Shown: positions 35,481 through 48,879 of the stretch, in pieces
How positions within the stretch are numbered: position 1 is the first letter of the stretch
How the letters are laid out: every line of letters begins with the position of its first letter
NCBI GenBank assembly: GCA_003024785.1
Contig: PUQB01000295.1
Coordinates: 143,161-207,160, forward strand
From: Selaginella tamariscina
Taxonomy: Eukaryota > Streptophyta > Lycopodiopsida > Selaginellales > Selaginellaceae
Length of the DNA stretch: 64,000 nucleotides
Direction of reading: 5' to 3'
Notes under the pieces: model-generated
Seen by the model: the letters and a program-made list of their open reading frames with translations, nothing else
Told to the model about the DNA's origin: nothing
Database searches by the model: none
Translations under genes and position numbers: made by a program

Positions 35481-36277
35481 ATGGTTACGTCCAAGAGGTT
35501 GAAGATCAAAGGGAAGTCCCCATGCCAGGCGATCAGCCTCTGGAGCTCGTCGTGTTGCAAGTTGTGCATTCAGTTCCAGCTGCTCGGCCTGTAGGTCAGG
35601 GAGATTAACCTGAACTTGGTCGTCTACGACAAACTCAATCTCGGTTGTTGAATTGGCAGGTGCAGTGGGCGAAGTGTCAGGTAAACCTTCATTTTCAATG
35701 ACATTTCTTTCCTCCTCGGCAACCAACCTGTCTTCCTCAGCAGGGTCATCCTCCCATAGCCAAGCATTCGGCTCCCATGCACGTGAAGCGTCAGTTGGTG
35801 GTACTGGCGAGCTGGTGACAATCACGATAGACTATCCGTTCATCGAAGACTACATCATTACTGACCTGATTCTGCCATTAGATGGATCATAAAGATGGTA
35901 TCCCTTGATATGGTCTTCATAGCCAACCAAGAACGTTGGCTTATGCGAGGCGCTAACTTTCCTCCTACGTCAGGACTTTGTCGTATGAAGGCGAGACACC
36001 GAAGCGTCGCAATCTAGTCACCTTTTGCCTTCTGCCTGTCCATGTTTCTTCTGGAATGCGGTCAGGTTTAGCAGAGTGAGGGAGGAGATTCTGGACCTAA
36101 CTGCCGTTTTCACAGCTGTGGACCAGAGGTGCAGAGGAAGACCTGACAAGTGCAAGAAGCAACGGGCTGTGTTCATGATGCTCCGGTGCTTGCGTTCTGC
36201 TATGCCGTTTTGCTGTGATGTACCCGGGCATGTGCGTTGGTGAATTATCCCCTCCTGCGAGCAGAAGCTCTTGAAAG

Positions 36278-36752
36278 CTAGCGAGGTATACTCTCCTCCA
36301 GAGTCACTGCGTAGAACTTTAGCCTTCTTCCAGTTTGATTATGAGCCGTGCATAGGTAATCCCTAAAAGCATCTAGGGCTTGGTCCTTGGAGCGCAAGAA
36401 GTAGACCTGGCAGCGTCGGCTAAAGTCATCCACAAACGTCATGAAGTACTTTTTGCCAGAGTGACTTTCGACTCTCATGGGGCCACAAATGTCAGAGTGA
36501 ACGAGCTGAAGTAGATCAGAGGAGCAGGATGTGGAAGCGGATATTGAGAGCGAGTCTGTTTGCCAAGAACACATCCGTGGCATAGGTCAAGATTCTGAGA
36601 GGTTCCGAGGAGAAGCCGTCTAGTAGATGCAGCTTTTGTACCTTTTGTAGAAGAGGAAGGTGAGCGTGGCCCAAACGCTCATGCCAAATTGCAGATGATG
36701 CCGGCCGCCATGCAGTCAGCGTGTTTCTCAAGAATCTCGTACAAATTCCCAC
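36278..36752 (-). pseudogene. Copia-2 integrase (GAG-pre-integrase and core start)
   Basis: The minus strand reads AIWHERLGHAHLPLL (zinc-binding pre-integrase part), then LLQLVHSDICGPMRV, YFMTFVDDFSRRCQVYFL. The core resumes in other frames towards 35900. Frameshifts are present near 36520-36580. Confidence 0.9.
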
Positions 36753-37085
36753 TCCTGGGATCTGCAGGACACTTTTGGCTCCTTTGAGGAGATCACACTG
36801 CCTTCGGAGAAGAGGACGTTGAAGCGCTGTCTGTCAGCTTAGCAACGGAGACAAGATTTTTTACAAGTCGTGGGACGTGCCAGGCACTTGGAAGCTTCAA
36901 AGACTTTCCATTCCCAATTGAATAGATACATTGCCCTTTCCGCTACTTGCAGTAAGTTGCCATCTCCTACTCTCACCACTCTCCCTCCTCCCGGTTCAAG
37001 CTCCTGGAACACTCCTCGGTCTCGAATCAGGTGTTCTTCACATCCTGAATCAAGAGTTAGTGGTGAACAGAGGTGGAACTAGGAT

Positions 37086-37990
37086 TTACCCCATCCGACT
37101 GTGATCCTGGGAATCCCCCTCCAGGGCATCTGCAGTCATTCCATCCGAGATGAGGAACTTGCTGAGGTGCTTGAGGAGAGGGCAATCTCGCTTGAAGTGG
37201 CCCTCCTGGCTACAAGCATGGCACCGGGAATGCTGCTGGTGACGTTTTGGTTGGTGTCTTCTGAAGAATTCTTGAAGCATCTCGGCCTGAGTTCTTGAAT
37301 GAACTTGCCCAGCACGGTTTGAGTTCTTGGAGCCAGCTGAGGAACTGGCCGCAAAGTTGGCTTCGGCAACAGCTGCGAGAGTTGCGTCGCAACGGTTCTT
37401 GAGCTCCAACTTGATCAGATGTGCCTCCATCATTTCTTCAGCTTGCGTAAAGTGCGAGCCGTGTTGAAGACCATGGTGGTGATGGTCTCGCTCTGGATCA
37501 AAAGAATCACAGAGCGCAAGGATCTTACGACTCTCATTGTAGCTCTGAGCAGTGTCCTGGAGCTCACAAAACAGTTTTGTAGATTCTTGACAAGAGCAGG
37601 GAAGTCACCGGTGTAGCGCATGGACTGAACACGAGCCTCCAGTGCTTTGAGTCGAGCAACAGATGGTTTTCCAAAGCGTGAGTGCAAGAATTCCCAGATC
37701 TCACAGGCGCTCATGCCATCAACCCGTAAGAGCAGTGCATCTCCCAGTTTGAACCAAAGGATCATCAAGGCGCGATCTTCTCTAGCATTAGCATCGTTAT
37801 CTGCAAGGAAGGCTGATCCTGATCTCGCTCCGCTGTCTGAAGCAGCTCTTCCAGGAGAAACCACGGGCCAAACTCCTTCCATGGTTAGGAGTTGGGTCAT
37901 CTTCTTGACCCATGGAACATATCCATCCGCTCCTTCCAGGACGGAGATCCCTTGCAGTGTGACCAAGCCAAGCTTGCTGATGTTCGCCAT
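37086..37990 (-). pseudogene. Copia-2 gag (UBN2-type) with zinc knuckle
   Basis: The start is at 37990 on the minus strand (MANISKLGLVTLQGISVLEG). It is followed by DGYVPWVKKMTQLL, MILWFKLGDALLLRV and CEIWEFLHSRFGKPS. A zinc knuckle, CHACSQEGHFKRDC, lies at 37223-37182 after a frame change near 37430. A Ser/Thr-rich stretch lies between. Confidence 0.9.
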
Positions 37991-38051
37991 TAGAGAAGAG
38001 AAACAAGAAAGGAACAAGAAACGGCGTGAGCCAAAGTAAGCTTCGATACCA

Positions 38052-38231
38052 AGATAGAAAACGTGATGTAGAGAACCGTTTTGTTCTATTCAAGACTGTA
38101 CAATTACATCTCTTGTTCCACTGCTTATATACACCTGCATGGTGAATCTCTTGTGATCCCAACGGTCTGACACCCAGGGATCGTATCGCATCCTATTGTA
38201 TCTCGTAGTGCTCGATACTTGATTCCTAACA
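38052..38231 (-). repeat. Copia-2 5' LTR
   Basis: 180 bases. The outer end is followed by GTGGT at 38232-38236, and the inner end abuts the initiator-Met primer-binding site. Confidence 0.93.
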
Positions 38232-38236
38232 GTGGT

Positions 38237-38700
38237 AGAGCTACATGCAAACATGTTGGTTGTGGTTTGCTCATCTGTGTGAAGGCAGAAGATCCTCAAA
38301 GTTAAGCTACTTGCTATTTTGTACAAACCAACGTCATTAACTTCCAACACAAACCCCATGCTAGTAGGGTGGTCTTAGATTGTTTGCAAGAGGAGAGTGC
38401 ATGTCACAAGCAACCCTAAAGGTGCTTTGCTATATTTTGTAATAGATAGTGACTAAGTAAAAAAACCATAAACAAAACCTCATAGAGTCCAATATCAACT
38501 TTAGGAATTGATTTGCAATTGATACCATAATCATATTTGTCTCCACCATCGAAGCTATCTTAGTGTTCAAAGCCATTTTAGTTTCTCACAATACTCAACC
38601 CAAAGCCACTTTGAGGTCCAAAGCCATTATGTAAAACGTCCTTTAATGCCAAAAGTCGCTACACTTTGAGAAGCTAGGGCTTTTGGCTCATTGTGTACAT
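38237..38700. mobile_element. continuation of the element interrupted by Copia-2
   Basis: Directly past the GTGGT duplication the sequence resumes the same composition as 33600-33770. A TGGTATCAATTGC-like site near 38519-38533 on the minus strand could be a remnant primer-binding site; no LTR counterpart was found beyond it. Confidence 0.35.
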
Positions 38701-38704
38701 GTCT

Positions 38705-41700
38705 TTTTTCCCCAACATCCTCCAGTATATTCAATTGCAATGAAAGCAAACAATGGTTAACATGTTAATATATTGTGCATTACAATTTATTAATCTTTTT
38801 TATAGGTTCCATAGTAAGAACATTATTAATCTCTTATTTATCTTCCTCTTTATAAGTAAAGTCAGACAAAGTAATGTATATGAATTATTTAATGGCTTCA
38901 ACTTTATCTTTCTTAACATACTATTATTAGCTGATTCCTGCACTAAAAAATGACTTCCATCAATGATCCATCCTTATCATCAACCTTCAAGGTTTTTAAT
39001 TTCATCAATACAACCAACTTTATACATCTCATTTAGAGTTTTTAACCCCCTAGAAAATCATTTTTAATTATGTTTTATTCCATATATGTTATAAATGTTA
39101 TAAATGTTATAAAGATGCCCTTTAATATATTAAAGAGGATGACAATTTCCCACCCTCAACATTACATTTATGCAAAATTACATATTAATCATTCACCCAT
39201 TTTCTTAAATATACTATTTTTTTTTCCTTTATTTCTTTTTTTCGTAAATGCTTTAAAAAAATTTAGCAATATGCAATAAGATTTTTACTTCGGTGATATT
39301 CTTTCACAAATTAATCAAAATGGTTATTATTATAAGCAATAAGTGTGTATCTTTCATTTGCAATAAAATAAGTAAACTTGATACTTGTTTTGAGCTCATA
39401 TGACTCTAGAAAACCCACTCCTTGCGTACTAAATTTAAAAGCTCATTTATCTCAATTAATTCGAATGTTTGTACATGTAATATATGCACAAATTAAGCAT
39501 CTAGTACTATGAGATCCCATTGCAACTCTGTTCATTTGCATTACCCAATTTAAGATTTAAACATTGTAAATCTAATTACTACAGATACATCTAATACTCG
39601 CACTCTCATGAATATGGAGAAAAAAACTATATCTAAAATAGAGAACTATATATCATAAAAACCTATATCCTTTGTATATATACATACAAATTGAGTGTTC
39701 AAAAACCTAAATATATACACACATATAACATATACAACATTTCCAAAGTAATTCCCCTCAATTTTAATCAAATCAACAATTTCTTCAACACCATGAGTTT
39801 TATGCCACTTTTTATAATTATATCTATTGCATGTTTTTCAACATCATCTTGTCCATAAATTAATTTATAATTAAAAAGTTATAAATAAAATAAGTAAGTA
39901 TTAACTTCACTTAGTTTCTTAAAGTAATCTAAAGGTAACCAAGAACTTTTTTTAATAAAAAACCTTATATTAAGTCCTTCACATTCCTTTACTCTAATTC
40001 AACTTGAGAATATCCTTATATATAAAATTTAATACATGATATACATATAGTTAATAATGAAATATTTTTCCATTTTTATGCAATTGAATGTATTACTCAT
40101 AATGAATTGCTTAAATTTATTTAATAATAAAAACATTTAATTAATTATATAATCAATATTCATTTTTTGAATTCTTTAAATCATTGATAAACTTCAAGAA
40201 AACACATTTATGAATACTCATACCATAAAGTGCACAAAGACTCTTTTCTTAATAATAGAGTATTATTAATTTGCCATTCATAAAAATAATAGTGCACCCA
40301 TACTTTCTCTACTCATTTTCCAATAGATGCACTTTTAATATAAACTATTATATTTACCATTTAAATGCTAAACACATAAGGCCTTATACTTTACTGATAT
40401 CAAAGTATAATCATGACCAACTTGTTCACTAAGTAAAAAATTATTTCAAAATGAAGATTGTACAATGTTAAATGGTAATACATTTGTATAAATTAATTTA
40501 CACATGACTCACATTTATAACTCTATAATGCTCATTAAGAAATGAACTTTATAATGCTAATTGCATTTGCCACATCTAGGCATTTGCATTAAGTTGAGCA
40601 CTCTTAAATATATGTGATATTAAATATTATTTTAACTTTGCACTTCAATGTTAATGTTTATAATTGATGAAGACTGATTTGAAAGCCTAACTAACAATTT
40701 GGTGTTAACTGACTCTAGTTGTAATGCGTATTGGCATGTCAATAATCTTTTTGAAACATGATTTTTAATTTTTATTTTATTGAATTCAAACACACCTTAG
40801 TAAAATGGATTACAAATGACTTAAATGTGCATTTAATTATTTCAAATTACCTTTAAAGATTTTATTGTAATACTTTCAATTCCATTGTCATGTTAACCAT
40901 GACTACAACATATGCATCATATGCATTCGTTTTAATGTGTAAGCTTCCCACAAAAGGTTCTTTTCTATTTTTCTTAAAGATTATTTAAAGTTTGAATTGA
41001 ATGTAAATTGAATAAGAATGAAATATAAGAATATATTTTTTACATGAACACATATTATAATAACTATGCTAGACACAATATTTCAAGATAACATATATCA
41101 AATATATGTTTGACCATTAAAAACCCATTTCATAGAACCACATACAAGTATGAGCTAAAAAAGTGCAAAAATATGATAAGTTGATATAGATTTTAAACCA
41201 TAAACATATTGCACAACAAATATTTATAAACCTTTAATACATTAATAACAGGTGTGTTTATGATCCAATGCCTTCTCATTTATTTATTTCAAAATGTTGA
41301 TGAAGACACATATAACAATGATGTGTAGACTAGATTTCAAATATAAAAATTATATTACAAGTAATAGACATGAGTATTATAATGTTTAAAAATAGACACA
41401 AAAGTATTGAATAGCAACACTTTCTTTTATACTAGATGCTTATAAAAATAAATTAACTTCAACACTGACATGGTTAGAGTCTAACGACGTGACTAATTTG
41501 AATGGAACTTCATTTTCAACTATTAATATAATTGACATAACTAAAAGTAACAAACAATGAATATCACGATGCAACAATTGACTGTTCATGAGTCTTAATT
41601 GAATCATTACATGATACCATATTCAGAAAATAATTTTCAATCCAATTTGCTGTAGTTAAAACCTTACATAGACTAATACTACCCAAAATATGCTTTGATC

Positions 41701-43680
41701 CCACATATATATATATACAAGAACATGGTCATGTTTACACAACAATTAGCAGGGTGGAGAGGTTATACTTGCACAAAGCATTGAAACCTAAAAAGAAGAA
41801 GTGAGTTAGTTTTGACAATTCATCCCCTTTCTTAATCATAATTAATCAACTTAATTATTTAATGATTTTATATGTATTTAGTGGATATAAATTAAAAAGA
41901 CCTTTATGGTTAATACATTTCATTTGTATACATGATTTGTTTGAAATAAATGTTTTTCCTTAGTTTTTAATATTTGTGCTAATTAATTAAATTTTAATTA
42001 ATTAAGACTAATACAAAAGGAGGTTAAATTGTGAAAGCATTCTAAAGTTTATAATAAAAGAAGAAGTGAGTAATGTTGCCTATACAATGGATTTCCCAAT
42101 CACTAACATGGCCTTCTACGCTTTTCTTAACATGGGAGAGAAAGATGTAATATTGTTATTACATCAAGGAGGCTTAAAAAGGTGGGGTTTTTTTTTAAGA
42201 ATTAGATTTAGATGCACCTATTTAAAGTTGAGAAATGAAATAAAAAGTGACAAGACTGAAGGGTTTCCTTGGAGAGCATTTTCTCATAAGCAAGAAAAAT
42301 GCCATAGATTTGAAGGTCAAGAAGTGAGATTGAAGAATTTAATTATGTCTTCTCAAAAAGAGTTAAAGTGAACTACCTAAAGAAGAACTACCTAAAGAAG
42401 TTGAACATGAAAAATTTTAAGTTGTTAAAGTGGTTTTGATTGCAACTCAAAGCACTCTATTGAGATCATCTCTTGCATCAAGGATATGACAAGCAAGTGT
42501 GGAAGGCAAATCTATCATTGTTTAGATAAGCAATTATTTAATGGAAAAGGATGCAGTATATACTTATTTTCATTAAAAATATAATAATGTAATAAGTTAA
42601 GTTTTGGTTATGCAATTTTGGAAACACCTACACCTTGTTAAAGAGGTGAACGCACTCAAGTCACAAAAAGGGGACAATGTTTTAGTCACTTGAGTTTATA
42701 CGTTGGATAGTATAATTTTTAATTTTCACTTAAATTTAAGAAGAGACCTATGGGAGTCTTAAAGGGAACTTTCATAGGGTCTTTTCCGCAGAGGATACCA
42801 AGACATTACGATGTGTGACATACCCGGTCTGAAACACTAGAGGCATACTGGTCAGATCACACATATGTATCCCAACTCAATACTCAAATTGAAAAAGCAC
42901 AAAAGCAAGCTCTAATCGTGTTGTAAACATACCAAACACATATTCGTATCAAGTCCATATATTTATATGTGTATGTATGCAATTAAAACGTACGTATATA
43001 ACATTAGTATCCTAGTGGATATACATGCTTAACCCACGTTTCTAATTTTATTTCTATCATAATGGTGTAAGTGTCATAAAAATTATTATGGAATTAATGA
43101 ATAATTCCATTAATAATTCCGTGTGTATGTGCATGCGTATGGATCTTTTCTAATGTAATAGACTTGTGGAGCCACTTGTACAAGTACTCCACACATGCAA
43201 AATCTGAATGTTTTAATGCAGCGATTTTGGATGTTATAAGAAACTTCTCTTGACAATGAGAAGAGACTTGTTATGTATCACCAGAAAACGGAGAGTCTTC
43301 TACGTACTTGTGCAAGGGGAGATGTTTACCCTAAAGTTGACTTTATAAGGTGAAATATTTACCATGGAATATTTTATTATAACATTGTACATGCCTTGGA
43401 GAGATGGTTGTTTTGTTCTGAATGTTTAAGTCTTCTGTACACGAGCTTCTATGTTCTGCAAGCAAACTATTTAATAAATTAAATGAGTCTTATCCAGATA
43501 AAAAGATATTATTTATGAAGTATATCGCTAGTTAATGAACAAAAGATTATTGCGTATATAACTGTGAGTCAGACGGTGATTACTTGCATATACAGATGCT
43601 TCAATGAGTGATATATATGTATATATATTTAGTATGGTGTGTTTAGATCTTCCTGAGAATTTTAGAAATTTGCTTTGAAT
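38705..43680. other. AT-rich intergenic DNA
   Basis: About 5 kb with no recognisable gene. A 101-codon open frame at 42066-42371 (+) has mixed composition and no recognisable motif; I do not call it. Text at 42370-42400 (gaactacctaaagaa) is a short tandem pair. Confidence 0.5.
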
Positions 43681-43688
43681 TTGAAACT

Positions 43689-45785
43689 ATGGATATGACT
43701 AGCCGGAATTCCTTTCAAATGTCACAGAATTTGGAGGAGCACGATGAATGCTTATCAAGTCCATTTATAGTGAGTACATATTGTGTACATATATATTCTA
43801 TTAGTATACACATCTACACAAGTTAAAGCTTTTCTTTTAGAGATTTGTACGAAGAAGATGGAGTTTGTGGCTCACTCTCAATTCTTCTTGGTCAAGTCGA
43901 TGGTGGTATGCAACTGTGCATATAGTCACAGCAACAATAGGAGCCGGTGTACTGAATCTCCAAAGTCCAATGTCTGTCCTGAGCTGGTAAATAATGCGTT
44001 TAATAAGCAACCACATATATTAAGATGTTAAAATATTCCACACTATGGATTACATGCACATCAGACGTGCAGGTTAAAAGTTAAAACACACACTGTAATA
44101 GGTCCCCACACCTGCATCCATATGAGCACACACACACATACAGACAACACATTCACACTAACACTAATGACACACTAATGGTTAACATAACACACACACA
44201 CACACACACACATTAGGACATTAATGCCGCACACATGTAGTCTGATGTAGATCTTTGGCAGGGAACTAGGAATCATTGCCTTGTTATGGTTTATAGTGTT
44301 TAGCTTGATTTGCTACTCACAAATGGTGGAGATGCATGAGATAGGAGGCAGAAGATTTGACAGATATCGCGACCTGGGGAGACATCTATTGGGAGAAAAA
44401 CGTGGTTTCTGGCTGGTTGTTCCATTTCAGTTTATCATTATATTCATTGTAGACATCGTCTACATAATTACAGCTGCATCATCACTAAAGAAGATATTTG
44501 CAAGACACGCGCATCCTACATGGCCTTGGGCTCTTGGTTTTGGATCCTTTCAACTCTTACTTTTGCAGCTTCCTGACTTTACTTCACTCACATTTGTGTC
44601 ACTTATTGGTGCAGTAACTGCCATTGGGTAATCTCTTAAATATGCATACATATGATATATGCTTTTGATACATATATATGTATGCAGGTATTCTACAATT
44701 GTATGGATTGCTATTGTTGCTTTCAATAGGAACGAGCAACCACCTTTTGCTCCTGAACCAGTTCGGCATGATTACCCTCATGACAACGATCTGGTATTCA
44801 GAATATTTGCAGCACTTGGGCAGCTAGTCTTTGCATGCTCCGCAGGGCAAAACATAGCAGTTGAAATCCAAGCAACAATACCAAGCACGCAACAAGGCCT
44901 TCAAAGGTTGCAATGTGGCAAGGAACACTTGTTGCTTATGTGATAATTGCCTTCTGTTATATCCCAGTTGCAGTCGCAGGTTATTGGCTTTATGGAGATC
45001 AAACACCTAAACAGTGTCTCCATCACTTCAGAAACTGCCATTTGCTCATTGCACTTGAAAAGCCGGGACTTTGATTGTGGCTGCAAATGTCATATTAGTC
45101 CTTCATCTCTGTGCTACTTATCAGGTAACGCACATTTTAGGGTTCAGGAATAGTCCGTGCTTAACGAGATAATTTGCAGATCTATGCAATGCCACTCTCA
45201 ACTCACTGGAAGATTACGTAGAGAATGCTTGGAAAATGTCAACCTTTCAAGTTCGACTAATTATCAGAGTTTCATACGTTGGTAAGTTAACTATTTCTCA
45301 TAAGTTTTAGCTTATTAAGTGTGTTGTTTGCCTATTCAAGCTATAACAACAGCGATAGCAATGGTAACGTCACCTTACTTTATATCTTGGGAAGCCGCTG
45401 TTGGGGGACTTGCAAACATACCCACGTCTTACTTGGTAAAGAAAGTGCACACAATTAACAATCCGTAATTATTAACTACTACATGTATTTACATCCTCTT
45501 CTAGATACCATGTATATTGTGGCAGAAATATCGCAAACCTCGGAGATTAAGCCTCTTATGGCTTGGAAATATGGTGAGTGTGTGTGTGCATGTGTGCATG
45601 TGTATATTGTGTGTGATCACCATTTAGACAAGAAATACAATGTATGCTAATAATATGTACATAAGATTACAACTCACACCTTTATGCAGTTTTGCATTGT
45701 ATTTGCGGTGTTGGTGGCAATAACATCTACCATTGGCAGTGCACACAGGCTGTGGAATAACCACTACAAATATGCTTTACCTTAA
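43689..45785 (+). CDS. lysine/histidine-type (LHT-like) amino-acid transporter, AAAP family
   Basis: Eight exons: 43689-43769, 43841-43986, 44262-44627, 44688-45124, 45180-45281, 45341-45435, 45505-45573 and 45690-45785, about 464 codons. It is a plasma-membrane H+/amino-acid symporter family. Motifs in order: SSRWWYATVHIVTATIGAGV (first helix, GAGVL), SQMVEMHEIGGRRFDRYRDL, KRGFWLVVPFQ, YSTIVWIAI, EIQATIPST, VAYVIIAFCYIPVAVAGYWL, TLIVAANVILVLHL, YQIYAMPL, LEDYVENAW and IPCILW. About ten hydrophobic helices are visible. GAGVLNLQSP differs from the usual GAGVLxLPYA. Three single-base losses, near 44896, 45067 and 45198, break the frame inside strongly conserved stretches; all splice phases otherwise join. 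A functional gene damaged by consensus errors seems likelier than decay, but this is inference. Confidence 0.9.
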
Positions 45786-45789
45786 GAAA

Positions 45790-46985
45790 GCTTGATTAAC
45801 TCATTGCGATTGTATTTAACCATTTAAAAACGTATTGATTTAGCTTGAATATGTCGTAATACATTTCAAGACCAACGTTGACTAAAAATCTAACTGGCCC
45901 TCCAATAGGTTGCTAACCATTTAAAAAATAATAATTTAATCTGAATAGAGCAATCATATATATATATTATATATATATATATATATATATCTGTTCTACA
46001 GGGTGTGACTGTAAAGCAAGTTTTGTGTCCTGTTATGCGATTCTTTTGAGCACCCTCGGTCATTAAGAATTTCAAATTTAAATTATTGCCGCGAACATGA
46101 ATGACCAAGATTCTGCCACAAAAGCAAAAATCTGATGTCTCATGTTTGGATTGGATTTTGAAATGGATTGGTTAATCTCTTGTTTATTTAAATAAATATT
46201 CATTTGAATCTGATTTATCCAATGTTTAATCCAATTTTATTTAAGATTGAACAATAAATTAAAATTAATATAAGATTAGATATAGTCAATTTTAACAGCA
46301 AATACTGTAGTTGCCAACCAGAACATGTTTTAACTAATGAATTTCAATGGGAATAAACACCTATATAAATGTTCTGAATTTGAATGCAACTAAAGAACAT
46401 ATGGAACACCGTAAAATGTGGCTAACCGTTTATGACACAATATATTCTTAAATTTGCAACCGCCTTGAAAATGCCGTTTTCCAGTGGTGATATTATAATA
46501 TATGTTAGTTATTATACAGCCAGATAAAAAAGCTCTAATATGTCATTTGGAACAAGACGGTACATTTTCAACTTGTTTCTTTTAGCAATATATGTCATAA
46601 TAGTTCGTGAAACCACCATATTCTTTATTAACCAGGATTCTATAAATTGTACTCAGTCACTATACAAAAAAATTAATCATCATCTATTATATAAAATCAA
46701 TTTTCATGTGAAGTGTCTACATAGCACCCATACATAATAAAATCCTTACTTAATTTTTTTAATCAATTTTATATATTAAATATTGAATCCTGTCCATCGG
46801 ATCTACCCGGTTGCATGCCACAGGATCGTAATTTGAAGGAAGTACTTTGATGCGTGATAACGTTGGGATCGTCATGTAACCAAATTGGGGGAGTGTCCTA
46901 TACATAATTAAACAACAGCTTAACAAGTTATTGAAAACACACTAAAAGACTCGCATTTTATAACTAATACATTACTGACTTGGGA
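45790..46985. other. AT-rich intergenic DNA
   Basis: A (TA)n run at 45957-45990 and no recognisable gene or repeat. Confidence 0.5.
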
Positions 46986-46988
46986 GCA

Positions 46989-47092
46989 GTGATATATGCC
47001 GTAGTAAAAAATGTTACGGATTAGTAATTAAATTAAATTAATAATTAAATTATAATTCGTATTATTTTTCGACTACAGATTTAATCACTGCC
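46989..47092. mobile_element. MITE-like element, copy 1 (~104 bp)
   Basis: The ends CAGTGATATATGCCGTAGT and, on the other side, ...TTAATCACTG are imperfect inverted repeats. The first about 60 bases (through ggattagtaattaaattaaa) recur in reverse complement at about 55058-55117. No target duplication is clear. The CAGTG end could suit an hAT-type or similar small DNA transposon; this is inference. Confidence 0.65.
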
Positions 47093-47099
47093 TAGGAAA

Positions 47100-48870
47100 G
47101 GTTGTACATCCACCCAGACGAGAATATATTGTAAGCTATATACATAAAAGTCCATAACATATAAGTTTTGAGCTGCTTTTTGAAATTGAAAATAAGTTTT
47201 TATAAATTTTAAAATAAAAATTCATAGATTCTTAAATAATTTTAAAATTCTGTAACATAAATATGTTTATAAATATAATACTATGTTTTATTATTAAAGA
47301 GAGTTGAAAAAGAGCATTTGTAGAAACAACAAGAAGAGACTACTAGGACAAAAATAAATTAAATTAAAAATAACACAATTAAATTTATCATATTAAAGGC
47401 ATTACACGACAAGGCAAGACAGTGAGGATGTAATTAAGTTAAAAAGAACATTATTAAATTTATCATCCCGACTTTGATGACATCCTAGCAAATGCTAATT
47501 TAATTTTAAAATATAAGTTTGTAAAATTTAATATATTTAATTTTAATATTTAATTCAGAAATAAGATTTATATTTGAACATAAAAATTCAATATTAATTT
47601 TAAAATTAAAATTAAAATGTTTAAATATAATATATCAATTGAAATTTAAAATTAACAATGTAATTAAAATAATGTAATAAATATAAATTAATACATTTAA
47701 TATAATGTTTTAAATTAAATTATATATAATTTAAAAATAGAAAGTACACTTTATTTCTATATTTATTGTATTATTTGTTACATGTACAAATTTGAATAAT
47801 TTAGAAAGCTCATAAATAAATCTAGAAAACATTTTCTACTAAGTTGTGTTGATGTTGTTACCACTGGTAATTATAAGGTTGATTAATTGATACATATGAC
47901 ATAAAGCTGAAAACTACTGCAAGAATATACTCGCGTAATTTAGTATGCAATAATGTTATTTAAATGTTGAGTGTTTATATAGTATTGTGCCATGCTTATA
48001 TGCAAAATTTCCTTTCTAATATATTCTCTACAAATTTAAAAAAAAAATATTGCAAAAAAAAAATTAAAAAATTATATAATAAGTTTATTTGTGTCTGTAT
48101 ATGTTATGAACATTTCATTGACTCTAAATCTTATTTAATGGTAATCTTAAATCTTAAATATAAAATGAATAACCATCTTAATTTACCCATTTAATGACTA
48201 CCCTGAATTATAAATTAAAATGGCCCTATTCTATAAAACTCCCTTTATAATTCATTAGATAATTATCTTAAACTCCCATATAATCTATTTGACAGTTATC
48301 CTATATTATCTTTATAATTCCCTGATATTCTAAACTTCTTAAACAATTTTGACACAATAATAATTTTTTGAGAAAGGTAAAAGGAAAATAGAGTTAAAGT
48401 TACAATAAACTAAGAGAGTTCAAAGAGAAAAGTTATCACATATACAGTAACTTGACACAGTGAGAGAAATAAAATGATTTTATATGTTATTATACATACA
48501 ATTGACAAAAAATAAAAGAGTTAAATTATCATATACACATTGTAATTAAAGAGAAATTCTATATATTATATATACATTAACTTAAGTTGTAAGAAGAGAG
48601 TTAATATTATAAAGCGGAAAAGAGTTAAGTCATTACATAATTAAGACTTAAGTTGTAAAACTCTTTAAATGTATTAGAGTATTAAAAAGGGACATATTTA
48701 AAATTTAAGTTATAGGACTCTTTAAATGTAGAGTATTATATAAGGGAAGAAAACTAAGTTATTACATACTTAACAGAGAATCATACACAAACAACTTAAG
48801 AAAATTAAAGAGAAGTTATACAATAACTTTTAAGAGAGATTTAAGTTAGGTTCTAACTTAAAGTTATTAA
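47100..48870. other. AT-rich intergenic DNA
   Basis: No gene recognised. The 48120-48320 part carries spaced phrases (ttatttaatggtaatcttaa, ataattatcttaaactccc) that resemble the leading blocks of the dispersed repeat family at 9.2 kb and 49 kb. Confidence 0.45.
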
Positions 48871-48879
48871 ATTAAGGAT

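Larger units (their letters stand above)
33776..38231 (-). mobile_element. Ty1/copia retrotransposon Copia-2 (whole, GTGGT target duplication)
   Basis: The LTRs are 33776-33954 and 38052-38231, beginning TGTTAGGAATCAAGTATC on the minus strand. The direct repeat GTGGT sits at 33771-33775 and 38232-38236. A primer-binding site TGGTATCGAAGC abuts the 5' LTR at 38051. The LTRs differ by about six substitutions and one indel, so this copy is younger than Copia-1. Gag, integrase, RT and RNase H follow in order on the minus strand with frameshifts. A 51-bp block in RT is inverted (34879-34929). Confidence 0.95.

Noticed and set aside
42066..42371. 101-codon open frame in the AT-rich spacer
   Set aside because: No recognisable motif, no splice context, and composition like the surrounding spacer; kept only as a remark.
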